Assembly: GCA_011503125.2 (NCBI GenBank)
Contig: WWBZ02000012.1
Location: 310,001-374,000, forward strand
Source: Botryosphaeria dothidea
Taxonomy: Eukaryota; Ascomycota; Dothideomycetes; Botryosphaeriales; Botryosphaeriaceae
Reading direction: 5' to 3'
Length of the DNA stretch: 64,000 bases
This document shows positions 42,445 through 53,392 of the stretch, piece by piece. The notes below the pieces were generated by a model. The model saw only the letters and a program-made list of their open reading frames with translations. It searched no databases and was not told the origin of the DNA. How positions within the stretch are numbered: position 1 is the first letter of the stretch; the number at the start of each line of letters is the position of its first letter. Made by a program: the position numbers and the translations under genes.

Positions 42445-45400
42445 CTACTGCTGCCCTGGTCCCTGCTGCTTCACCACCGTCGCCCGCAGCTCCTCCACCT
42501 GCGCCGACAGCTCCTTCAGCAGCTTCAACGTCTCGCTCGCGCTGGTCGCGTCCGAGCCGAACGTCCCGCTGCGCGCGCCGCTCACCGACACGGTGCCTGA
42601 TCTCCCGGCTTGCGGGTTCCTCTTGGACGCCTGCACAAGCGACGCCGGCACCGCCGTCGACCTGCCCGACAGCGTTGTCTTGACTGGGCGCGAGGGCATG
42701 CCGCCGTTGGTCGACGGCTGCGCGCGGTTAGTGATTTCGATGCCCATCGTCTCGCGGCGTGCCGCATTCTTTTTCCAGACATAACCCTGCCAGTGCTCAT
42801 ACGCCCAGATGATACCAACAAAGGGCGCGTGAGTGGCCTTGAGCAACACGATCCGCGCTCTACGCGCAGCGCGCGCTGGCAGGACCATTAGGAGCGGGCG
42901 GAATACCACGACCGGCACGAGATTCTGTTGCAGACGTTAGCATGCACTCCATCATCGTGCGTTCGGCATGCGGCTTCACGCAGGCTATGCAGCCCTATTT
43001 GCGGCTTGAGCGAATGACGGCGCGTCAAAAGCTTCGCCACCAACGTCGTGCTCGTTTTGGCACCGCACCGCACCGCCATACCAGCGATGCCGCAATGCGC
43101 TGCATGATGCTTAAAAAATACAAGCTAGCAGGCATTGCACGCGGTTGTCACCGAACCCCGGCCCAAGTGATTGGACAGCGTGGCCAGTTGCAGGCGCTTG
43201 AGGGCTGTGTTGTATCGCCCAGCGCTTAGGCGCCAACAGTCGCGCTGCCGGATGCTGCGATTGGATCACTTACAAAAGGCGGGAAGAAATAGGCCAACTT
43301 GTTCGAGGTGGATGCCTCCAGAACGTAGATCGAGTACCTGCGCCTGCATTAGCGGTCGCGCTGCCCGAGTGCGCCTTGCGTTTGAGCCCTTACACATAGA
43401 GGTATTCTTCACGCGACGAGTCAAGCACCTGTCAAGTCCCATCGTCAGCCAATCGGTTTCTGGCATGCCCGGGATTCGGCTGCGATGACCGGGGGCATTG
43501 GCACAGCTGTGCATAGCCTTTTCCCAAACGGGGGCGCGTAGCGGCTATTCCTTCACCGCCCCCACCTTGCCTTCCTGCCACACCATCACCAAACTTACCT
43601 GGCGCAAGCTGTTGTTGACATATGCCATCATCGACGTGATCAAAAGCTGATTTGTCATGCACACAAAGACAATCTGCACACCCATTAGCTGGCGCAGCGC
43701 GTCGTGGGCTGCCGGGGACACCGACCATGACGGGCAGACCGAGATATGGGGATCTGCTGTGGGTGAGCGTCGTCGCCAACACATGGACCTGGTCTAGACT
43801 CACATTTTGGGAGCAATGTCCTGAGGAGCGACGTCAGCCACGCTGTCTGTGCAATCTGCCGGAGGGGGAACCTACGAATCCGATAACTCCGCCGCTGGAA
43901 ACGAACAGGTTAGCGAAGCACGGCCTAACTGGTGGGTCAAAGTCGCTTACCCGAAAAAGACCTTCAGCACCGTAATGGACGTGTCGCGCAAGGCAACATG
44001 GCCGCGGGCAAGCAATGCAAAAGTTGTGAAGAAGCCTGCCGCAGCGAACACCCATGGTCAGTCGTCTCCGCGCCCAACGAAGGCAGCAGCCGGGGATGGC
44101 CCTGCAACCTGCGCGCTTACCAAGGTAGATGATCAGGACGAAACCCAAGAACCTGATGATTTGTTTGCCCTAATTTCCCGTCAGCTGGTCGCCACCACCG
44201 CTGGACGGCAGGCAGAATCGCACCATTTCCTTGAGACAAGGCAACTACGACAGTTAGCAGCTGAGTCGTTCGCCACAGATATCGCGTCACTTACCAAGGT
44301 CCCATAGTAGGGGCTCAAGCTGAGCAGCGAGAAGATACTGCAAGGGTGGGTCAGCTTGTCGACCGCAGGCAACACGGCAGGTCGGACATACCGAGGAGTC
44401 AAGAACAGGGAGTGAAGCGCAAGGATGCTGAACGAGATTTCCAGCAGCTGCTTGTCGTCGTGCGCCAGACCAATCATCCCTACCGTCTAGTTAGTGACTG
44501 CGGTCTCGATGAAACGGCGTGCGACAGTCAGCCTACTGGTGATGAAGAAAACAAGGCCGATGATGATGATTCCGATGTCCCAAAGACTCCAGATATCGGT
44601 TGCATAGAACCGAGCACCGGCTTCAACGAACTCGTTCCCTAGACCGTGTTAGCTTGCGAAATGCCACTTCTTGAGGCTGTCATACACTCATCGAATGCGA
44701 ATCCAGCAATGAACAGGTAGAAGATCATCTCAGCAACCGTGATATTTTCCATGTCGCGCTGAATGGAAACGACATAGAAGAGACCCAAGAAGCACAAGAA
44801 GAAGACAATCTCATACGTCTTCATGTAACGCGGTACACGAAGACGGCACCAAGGGTCGCCCAAACTAAAAAATAATCAGCGGCGTCCGACGGACAAGAGG
44901 CGAGAGGGAGAACCGCGCTGAAATCGATACTTACTTTTTGTTGTAGTACTTGGGCTTCTTGACAGCGTGGACCTTGAGAGTCTCCCAGAAGACAATCTCA
45001 CCACTCCAAATGCCAGTGATGACGTCTTGAATAGCCCTCTGGCTCAGGAATTTCTTCGCGTTAGCAACTGCAGCGATCTCAAGCGTGTTCAGGTTTAGAA
45101 AAGGCTCGGCAAAGCCCTCGCCGCCAGTGGCTTCATACTCCTCACCAGGAATGTGGCGGTTAGGAGAGCGAGAGGAAGACCTCGACTTGTTACGATTTCC
45201 ATTTCCGTTAGCGGTCCCATGGCCAGCAGTGTGGTTGTCAGACAAGAGCCCGGTCCGTTCGGTGGGCGCACCAGTAGAGTGCTGACCATTGCCATTGGCT
45301 CGTCCACGCGGAACACGTGACTCCTCGTCATCCGAGTCATCGTCATCCTGGTCACCAGGCTTGTGGAGCTCAAAAAGCAAATAGTCAAGCGCCTCCCGCT

Positions 45401-46368
45401 CAGAGAGAGTCAAAACGAACTGCCAGGCTACAACCTCACAGGCAAGGCCGCGAGATTCGTTGATGCCGCGGTCGTCATCGGACTCAATTGCCCTGAAGTG
45501 ACCCTTCAGAGCACTGTAAGTTGGGGCTCCTGAGAAACCGCAGCTTTTCAGACGCGTCAGATGCCATTGGGGAGTGCCATGCCTTATGGAAAGGCCGAAG
45601 TGCGATGGCCAAACTCAGAACATGTTGTCAACCCGTCAAAACTCCAAGCAATGCAGCCATACGCAGGGCGTTGAAGTACGTCTGGACGTGGAAGAATGGC
45701 AATCTTCTGGATGTGTGCTTCAACTCCCTGTGCGGGTCCACTTCGCAAGATGATTTGCGGACTGACCGGGTGAGCTGAGTTGAGGCCAGAGGCTGGCAGC
45801 ATCCCCTGGGCTAGACAGCGTCCGACGCCACAGCTTGCCAAGAGCCGTAGTCGTTAGCAGATGCAGCGGGAATGGTGGAGTCCAATCAATGCTTACAGCA
45901 AAGCAGCCACGACTGCCAGATGATGGACTTCGTTGGACAGCTTATTGATGAGAGGCTGCAGCCTCTTCATCTGCTTGCTGCTGCGGAGGTCCTCCCATCC
46001 CAGGGGGGAGTCGACGGCCTCAATGATGTAACTGGTATCTCGGTCAGTGCTCGAATCTCCCGGAAAAAGCCTGATTCAGCAGATCTGGGCTTCCATCGGG
46101 CGGCTATCTCCATTAGGGGGGTCATGCGACCTCAACAGGGCAGGAGGCGGCTCCCGTGAGGCTCACGATCTACCCGCGAGGCGTTTCCGCCCCACTCCGG
46201 GGATATTGAGATGAAAATGGGATGAAGTGGTGATGGAAGATGCGTGAGAGAAGAGGACACGTACAGGGACAGCTTGCGAGCGACCTCGCTGAAGCTTTCG
46301 TCATCCCTGATCTCGGGCGCCTCGGGAAGGGGCGAGGAGAGCTTGACGGTTGCCGTTTCCGCTGCCAT
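42445..46368 (-). CDS. yvc1: YVC1-type TRP-like calcium/cation channel (TRPY), 17 exons
   Basis: Fungal YVC1/TRPY channels release Ca2+ from the vacuole. I assembled 17 exons in consistent phase: 46368-46265, 46031-45897, 45513-44935, 44864-44686, 44638-44537, 44479-44392, 44337-44295, 44244-44224, 44169-44121, 44035-43951, 43894-43876, 43820-43804, 43756-43726, 43673-43599, 43428-43394, 43337-43274 and 42924-42445, giving 701 aa. The cytosolic N-part includes GLACEVVAWQFVLTLSEREA and an acidic Ser/Asn insertion. Then come LNTLEIAAVANAKKFLSQRA, IWSGEIVFWETLKVHAVKK and transmembrane segments (IVFFLCFLGLFYVVSIQRD; DIWSLWDIGIIIIGLVFFIT; LPCLKEM joined to GKQIIRFLGFVLIIYLG). The pore end is VLKVFFGGGVIGFDIAPK then PVMIVFVCMTNQLLITSMMA. 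A Ser/Thr-rich tail ends in a coiled coil (ETLKLLKELSAQVEELRATV). Exons are as small as 17-21 nt. Confidence 0.9.
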
Positions 46369-46820
46369 GACTGCCGTTCTTGATGACAGATGGGTGATGA
46401 GGAAGGTGAACTCTGAAGCCGTTGTAGGGACATGATTTTATCGCTCAATTTCTTCACCGCAAAAGATCTCCGCTCGCAGCTGGGGCCGACTTGAGGTCTT
46501 TTTCTGGAGCAGCAACCGCGCGGAGACTTGACTCAGGGCTGACTCGAGCTCGCGCCAGCGGTTCGCTCTCATACGCCGAGGCGCGCGCCGGCCCGCCTTT
46601 TAGACGCGATCGCTCCTTCCCCTGCATTAAACGCCATTGCATCTACCGCGAGCCGCTGCTGCCACGAGACGCTCGCCAGCATCCCTGCCTGGCGCGCGTG
46701 CGCTTCTTTGGGCACCCGCGCCCTGCGCCCGCCCCATGTTCCTCTGTTGCGCTCCCCGTCGACCCAGCCCATCAACCATTTTCTCGGGCTCCTTGACGTG
46801 CGTTGCCGCTGCAAGCAAAA
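46369..46820. promoter_or_regulatory. Divergent promoter, YVC1-type channel and acidic orphan gene
   Basis: 452 bp separate the two start codons. A CCATTGCATC word and pyrimidine-rich stretches lie in the right half. The open frames here (46491-46796 plus, 46569-46814 minus) are GC artefacts. Confidence 0.45.
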
Positions 46821-49565
46821 ATGATCGTCTCACCTGCGGCACTCACATCCTACAAACGCTCGGACAGACGTCCACCCATCCCTCGCCCGCGACGCTGCCG
46901 AAGCCCCCTCCGCCCTGACGAGCATCATCGATCGCTCCCGGCCTCAGATCCGCCATTGCGCGGAACGGCGCCGGTCGACGCAGCTGCAGCCTTGTGGACG
47001 CCGGACCCGCCACCCAGATTCGAAGCGACGACGAGCAGACCCCTGACCCCTTTCCCCCAGGCGCCAGACAGTCCGGACGGGCCAGGCACGACTCAGGCGA
47101 CAAGCGGCAAACCTCGCAAAATTTTGCCGATCTCCGGAAATTTTGCTGCGCCACAGACGCAGAAGACGCGCGCTTGTCGCGGCGGCGGTGTGGAGTCTGA
47201 TTCGCTGGTCAGCCGGGGAATCCACGAAGATCAACCGGGAGACTTGGCGGCTGACGTGAGTGCGGCGCGGACATTATGTGCCACATCTCGCGTGTGCTAA
47301 CGGATCTTACCATAGGATGACGGAGAGACCTGCTCGCAGACAAGCGATCCTATCGAAGAGAGCCAGCCGTCAGGGACATGCGCCACATCCCGGAGGAATG
47401 ATTGTCGTGGAGGGGACACTGTGAAGCCTATGGAAAGCCTCAGCGTGTTGAAACGAAGGATCCGGATCCCGAACCTTGCTCCCAGAACGCCAGACCTGTC
47501 CAAGTTTCAGATACCGAGGGCGGGAGGGGAAGCAGACAAAACCTGCGTTGAGAAATACAGCTCAATCTCGGACGGGTTCGTGGGATCAGAGCTCTCGCTG
47601 CCGCCAAAGCAGAACAGGCTGCGTAGGTTAAGAGGAGGGCGCCCGGCTCTATCAGGTTGCCTCGAAATTGTCTGTGGAGAGCTGCCTGTTCCTGACGGGT
47701 TTGAAGAAGTAAGCCGTGGTCAGTATGATGAGTTTTCGCCGGATAGGACATCGAAATGGAATGGAGCGCAACAAAGCCTAGAAGGCCTTTCCCTGGAAGA
47801 TGAGTCATCTGTCCCAGTAGTCGGTAGTTCTGAAAGATATTTCTGGAGCAGAGACTGCCATGGTCGACAAAATCGTCTTCTGGAACAGGACGAGAGCCAA
47901 AGGGACCGTGACGACGTAGACGAAGAGCAGGAATATGATCCAACCATCACTGGAAAATCTCCTTGGGGACTGCATCTAGACCCACGGACCGCAGCGGACC
48001 TCGCCAGGGTCGTTGCACCCGCAAGGATCGTCACGGAGGATGAGCAAGATACAGATGAGGGGGAAGGAGAGACTGATGAGGATTATGACGAAGAAGGAAC
48101 GGAGGCGTCCTATGAAAGTGAGCGTCGGGAATCTGAAGATGGAAATGAGCAACACGATGGAGCCACATCGGAAGTAGGAAGCTCTTCCGACTGGACAGGT
48201 GATGACGGCACGCACTTGGCCGATGCGGGGAATCCACTCATGAAGCGAGTACAAGGTCAGTTCACTCTCTGAACAAGTCATGGGAGTGGAAGCAATCGTC
48301 CGGACGTGGATGTTCTGACGTGTCTTGGACACTTGTGTCTGCACGACGGCTTCAAGTGCCCATCCGTTCTTTACTAGCCTGTTATTGAAGCACTAATCGG
48401 ATCAGTTGTGTAGACGATAACGCTGGCGAGGATGACCCCGATGCTTTGAGCGCATCAGAGATGTTTTCGGACCGAATTTCCAGCACACGCGGGACCTCTG
48501 CAGATGGGCCGGCCGCAATACAACATCGTCCATCCCTGTTGTCAAGGGAGACGCAATATCGCAATGCTTTGAGTGGGCGCATCGATCGGTTGGCACTTCC
48601 CGGTCAAGCTGCACGGATGAGGTCCTCAGGTGTCTGGATGGAGGTGCAGGAGGAGATCTTGTTTACGCCTGCTCTGAAAAGGAAAATGTCGGATGATACG
48701 CAGAAAGAGTACGAACTGAAAGGATCGGTTGTTTCATCTGAGGATCTTGGTTCAAGCCCTCCGGTTCCAGACACAGGTCGGCTCGTCGCGGCAGCGGCAG
48801 TATCAGCCAATTTCAGTCAGCGCACGGGACGTGACGGAGCGGGGGATTCGGGGAATTTCAGCCGCCGTTTCTCAACACACGCGAAAGGTTCAGTCTTGCG
48901 CCATTCACCTTTTGCAAGCAACTGCCTTCGTTCCTCACAGCCTTTCTCTTTCTTTTGACGTCTCACTGACTTGGAAATTCTACAGACCTGGCCTTGAGGC
49001 TTACCAATAAGTCTGATCGAAAGAGTAAGAGCTCATCCGTCACCATAGGCATGATGACTGACTTCTCCAACCAGATGCTGCCCCTGGCAGCGCTCGTGTA
49101 ACTCAGCAGTTGAGCTACGGCCACGCGAACCTCACGCAGCCGGTTCCAAGCTTCCAAGAAGTCGCAACAAGCGGTCAGAAGCAACCTACACGGAGAAGGT
49201 CTCAGGTCCTCGTTGGGGATCATACTCGAGACTATTTCAGTGCCTCCAGGCAAGCGCTCTTTGCGGACAACAGCGAGAACATACCAGCCACGCCTCTATT
49301 TACGGACCATATTGGCCCCGCTGATGATGAAGATGTCGAGATGATGAAGCAGAATGCAAAGAGGCGAAGAGTGCTGGGTGACCTGCGCCTTGCGCTTCCA
49401 CGCCTACCTGCTTATCAGTACAGTCAGCACCGCACGGCGAATCCGGCTACCGCGGCCCAAGCGCATCTTCCGGTGACTGGAGCTAGTGATGTAATGGAAA
49501 TGAGTCGAACCAGCCAATGCAGCGAACTGCCATCGCTTTTGTTAGATCCGCCATTTCTCAGATGA
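46821..49565 (+). CDS. Long acidic, low-complexity fungal protein of unknown function
   Basis: I read five exons, 46821-47255, 47316-48255, 48414-48887, 48986-49024 and 49075-49565, in consistent phase, giving 792 aa. I do not recognise a domain. Visible features are a Pro/Arg-rich N-terminus (RPPIPRPRRCRSPLRPD), a basic motif SLSVLKRRIRIPNLAPRTPD, a strongly acidic central block (DTDEGEGETDEDYDEEGTEA, about residues 345-365), a Ser-rich middle, RDYFSASRQALFADN and a basic KQNAKRRRVLGDLRL near the C-terminus that could be a nuclear localisation signal. Overall it looks disordered and probably nuclear. The start at 46821 (AAAAATGATC) is the first ATG in the frame. The junction of exon 4 (39 nt) rests on splice signals and phase only, because no family alignment is available; exon 3 could be mis-bounded. 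Confidence 0.65.
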
Positions 49566-50772
49566 GGGCGTGGCTTCGATGCCTTACGCGGTCTTGAGCC
49601 AGGAATCTGTTCGCAACTTACCTTTTGCAGATGCTAATTAGAGCGGCAACAGTATGCTTTCATATGAAGCAGAAAAAGGACTCAGCTACGACAGGAGCAG
49701 ATTTTAGAAGGAGAGGGAATTTGTAGCTACTTCAGCATATCGTCAATGCACGTGCCTCTTCGTACTAGCGGGACAGACTGTCGGCCGATGGATGTTTACC
49801 TGATACGAGCCACCACGGGCGATGATGCTGACGACTAATTATAGGACCAGCACGAGGAAGGCGGCCCGACGCTTGTGCTTGTCGATCTGTGGCTGTGGAC
49901 TGACAGCACGTGATGGAACAGGAAAACGAAGGTTAATGATTCGGCTCTCGCGACGTTTTACAAAAGCTCAGACACAACCATGCAATGCATCGCCGCCCAC
50001 GTTGTACGAGGTCGATCCGGCACGGCGATTTGCAAGCTCAGGCATCGACCGCGCCAGGCTGTTGATGACGTTGGCCAGCAGATGGAGGGTGATGGCGCGC
50101 GGTGGAGCGAATGCGGAGGGCCGACGGAGAGGCGTCCAACGCGCAAGCCACGAGGCATCCAGGTTAAACATGGCGCACCACGCTGAGCCTTGCCAAGGAT
50201 GTCTGACGGAGCTTGGTACTGCTCGGCCGATCTCACGAGTGTCTTGCATGCTACACAGGCGGGAGGCCAGCCGAACCGAATCACCGCCATCTCCGGGCCG
50301 CCCTCGTGCTGGACGTACAGATATCTCGGGCAACACAAGCGCAGCCGGTGCGAAATCTCTGCCGACCACGCTGACCACAGCTGCGCCAACGTGCGAGCAA
50401 ATTTGCTGAGCGGCGAAGGCCATGCAGAGGCGTTGCTGCTGTGCCCGCTGATCTGAGTCTGACTTGCAGGGTTCGTGGCTTCGGTCCAACAACATCAGAT
50501 TTCCCCCGCGCCGGAGTCCGAAGCGCTAACCACCAATCCACGCCCAAGACTGTCGGACTTCCGCTTGATCCCATATATGCATGAACGCGTTGCCTTTGTC
50601 CACTTCCCCGCTGCTCTTGTAATTTTTGACCAAGCCTGACCACGTCCTCTTATTTCCCTTTTCTGCTTTCTCCCTTCTTGTCTTCTCTCTCCCCCTTCTC
50701 TCACTTTCCCCCTTCCAATCCCGCGGCTGTCACGCCGCCGACTCAGTGTGTTCTCTCACTTGAGCCGCAATC
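49566..50772. other. Intergenic, 1.2 kb, upstream of the 7-TM gene
   Basis: No protein-like frame is seen. On the minus strand 50545-50490 resembles the 5' half of a tRNA (GGTGGTTAGCGCTTCGGACTCCG) but no T-arm follows. A CT-rich leader (50650-50715) precedes the ATG at 50773. Confidence 0.5.
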
Positions 50773-53392
50773 ATGTCGCAGCAGGGAGGTTCGGGCCAAC
50801 CGGTAGGTTTCTACCAAAAAAAAAATAATTCTAGAGGTCGTCGATGTTAACATTCAGTTCCAGGCCGGGGCTCCCCCGCCAACGGGCCCACCCTATCCAC
50901 CGCAAACATGGTCTCTTGGTGGCCGTTTGGATGAGTCTGTTGACATTCCAATAACCTCTGTCTTTCTTGCCCTTTACATCATTGGCGCAATCGGCCACAT
51001 GCTCGTATTCAAGAACAATATGAAGCGTGGTCATAAATTCATTTTGACCATGTTGGTATTTGGTGAGTTTAAACGTTGTAATCTTTTCCAAGAAATCCGA
51101 AGAAAAAATGCACTCTAAGGGGTTGCTGCATGCGAAGAGTACGACTGACATTTCCCAGGTTTCTGCATGTGCAGGGTTGTGACTTGCATTCTGCGCATTG
51201 CATCGGCCACAAGACCAACAAACATCAAGCTGGCACTCGCAGCCCAGATTTTCGTGGCGGCCGGAGTACTGCTAATCTACATTGTCAACCTGATCTTTGC
51301 CCAGCGTCTCATTCGCGCCCAACACCCACGCCTGGGCTGGTCGTTCCGATTCGGCATGTTCTTCAAGCTGACCTACGTCGTGGTTGCCTTCACCCTAATC
51401 ATGGTCATCACTATCACGGTTCAGTCGTTCTACACGCTCAACACCAACACACGCCGCATCGACCGCGACATTCAGCTCTACTGTGCCACGTTCTTTGCCT
51501 ACGTCTCCTTTCTGCCAATCCCGCTGACTCTTCTCGGCCTTGTTCTCCCGCGCAAGAAGCGCCTCGAGAAGTTCGGCACGGGTAGATGGCGCAGCAAGAT
51601 TTTCGTGCTACTGCTGGGTTCGTTTATCGTTTGTCTCGGAGCGTCGTTCAGATGCGCAACGTCTTACCTGGATCCGGTTCCGATTCGACAGCCACTTCCG
51701 TCGTACTTCTCACGTGCTTGCTTCTACGTCTTCAACTTCACGCTCGAGATCCTGGTCATTTATCTGTACCTCGTCGCCAGAATCGACAAGCGCTTCCACA
51801 TTCCCAACGGTGCGAAGGGCCCTGGACAGTATGCACGCGGCCCGTATGCGCCCAAGACCGTCGAGCCCAAGCGCGTCAGCATCCAGAGCAAGAAGCACGA
51901 CAGCATGCAAAGTGGTCTCGACAAGGCCTCGACGCTCAACGAATACGATCCCGCCACCCCGCGCACCCTCAACCTCAAGACCGACTTCTCGTCATCAGAG
52001 AAGCGCAAGCTGGACCTCGAGGCACAGACCGATCCTCCGAGCGCCATTTCCGGCACCACGGCTGCGCTTTCCAAGGATCACCTGCTACTCCCCGAGTCTC
52101 CAAAGCCGGCGCACTTCAAATCGGAGAAGCACAGGTCCAACGCCGATGTGCCGCCAGTGCCTGCTTTGCCACCATCCGCATCTGGTGCTCTGCCACCGCC
52201 GACCAATGTTCCGCTGCCCTCGTCAGGCGCGACGTCGACGCGCACCACTGCCGAGGACAAGCTCGACAAGGTTGTGGACTTGCTCGTCGCGCTCGACCGG
52301 CGCCTGTCTTACTTGGAGGAAGCGCCTCGCCACGAGTCGTCCTTCGACCTGCTCGACCGGCTGAACGCCCGCCTCTCTCGCCTCGAGGAGACAGACCCGG
52401 CAGCCACCCCGCGCATGCGCCCACAGTCATCCGCCGGCACCACCCTGCGCGGCAGCGTCGACAACGCCGGCGTCAACATGGGCTTCGGCGGCGCGGGCAG
52501 CAACCCAGCCGCCACCCTGCTCGACCGCCTCGACCGCCGGCTCTCGCGCCTCGAGGACCACGAGTCCCGCCTGGGCCGGCACAACAGCGGCATCGAGACG
52601 ATGATGATGCTGGACCGCCGCCTCTCCCAGATGGAGTCCCGCATGGGCAGCCCCGACCCGGGCCGCTTCAGCGGCAGCACCATAGGCCCCGGCGCGCGCG
52701 GCTCTTCCTCCTCTTCCCCCTACCAGGGCACCGCCGCCTTCGACCACGAGACGATGATGATGCTGAACGGCGGGGCCGCCGCCGCCCCTCTCGCGCCGCC
52801 CGCCGAGAGCCGCTTCGACCGCTGGAACTACGCCGGCGGCACCCCGCCCTCGCAGTCCGCGTCGCCGCGCCTCCGCGGGGGCGGTGCGGGCTCGCCGCAC
52901 CGCTTCTCGCAGAGCCCGTCGCGCTTCCCCGTCCAGCCCGTCCGGTCCATGAGCAACAACAGCACCTGGCCGCTCGACGAGCAGCCCGAAGAACAGCAGC
53001 TACAACAAGCACACCCTGCGCAGCTCCGCCCGGGCTTCGTCCGCGCGCCGCCCAGCAACGACAGCATGGGCACCGTCACGCTCAACCAGGAGGACGGCGA
53101 GGACGACGAGGAGCAGCAGCGCGTCGCGCAGGAGGCGCAGGTGCACTCGCACCCGCCGGCGCTGAACGTCGGGCGCGCGTTCACGCCCGACGACGACCGC
53201 GCGCACCGGCTGAGCCGGGGCGAGGACGAGAACGCGAACCTGGCGGTCGTGGGCGGGCTGGACTACAGCAACAGCGTGTCGAGCGTGTACAGCAGGGCGA
53301 CGGACGAGCGGCCGCGGACGGCGTATGTGGTTGACGATCAGGCTGTGCGGAGTCCCGAGGAGGAGTTTCGGGGTGCGAGGAACAGCCAGTGA
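50773..53392 (+). CDS. Seven-TM fungal membrane protein of unknown function (DUF3112-like) with long disordered tail
   Basis: Exons 50773-50802, 50858-51062 and 51159-53392 give 822 aa. The first ~300 residues hold about seven hydrophobic segments, among them TSVFLALYIIGAIGHMLVF, LALAAQIFVAAGVLLIYIVN, LTYVVVAFTLIMVITITVQS, LYCATFFAYVSFLPIPLTLL, IFVLLLGSFIVCLGASFR and CFYVFNFTLEILVIYLYLVA, with conserved-looking loops (FCMCRVVTCILRIASAT; RCATSYLDP). This matches the fungal family I know as DUF3112; the assignment is from memory. The remaining ~520 residues are disordered, with repeated coiled-coil-like motifs RLSRLEE/DRRLS (LLDRLDRRLSRLEDHESR, MMLDRRLSQMESRM, LDRLNARLSRLEETD). The tail is very GC-rich, so all frames stay open. 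Topology suggests a plasma-membrane or vacuolar receptor-like protein; ligand and function are unknown. Confidence 0.88.

Noticed and set aside
45640..45810. Candidate extra YVC1 exon coding the RRLPFFHVQTYFNALR region
   Set aside because: Direct splicing of 45897 to 45513 joins HHLAVVAALL to ALKGHFRAIESD in phase and matches the expected family order; the extra exon needs a poor fit on its left side.
51586..53334. 582-codon plus-strand frame overlapping the 7-TM gene
   Set aside because: Second-frame shadow rich in Arg/Pro/Ala; the other frame has transmembrane helices and correct splice phases.
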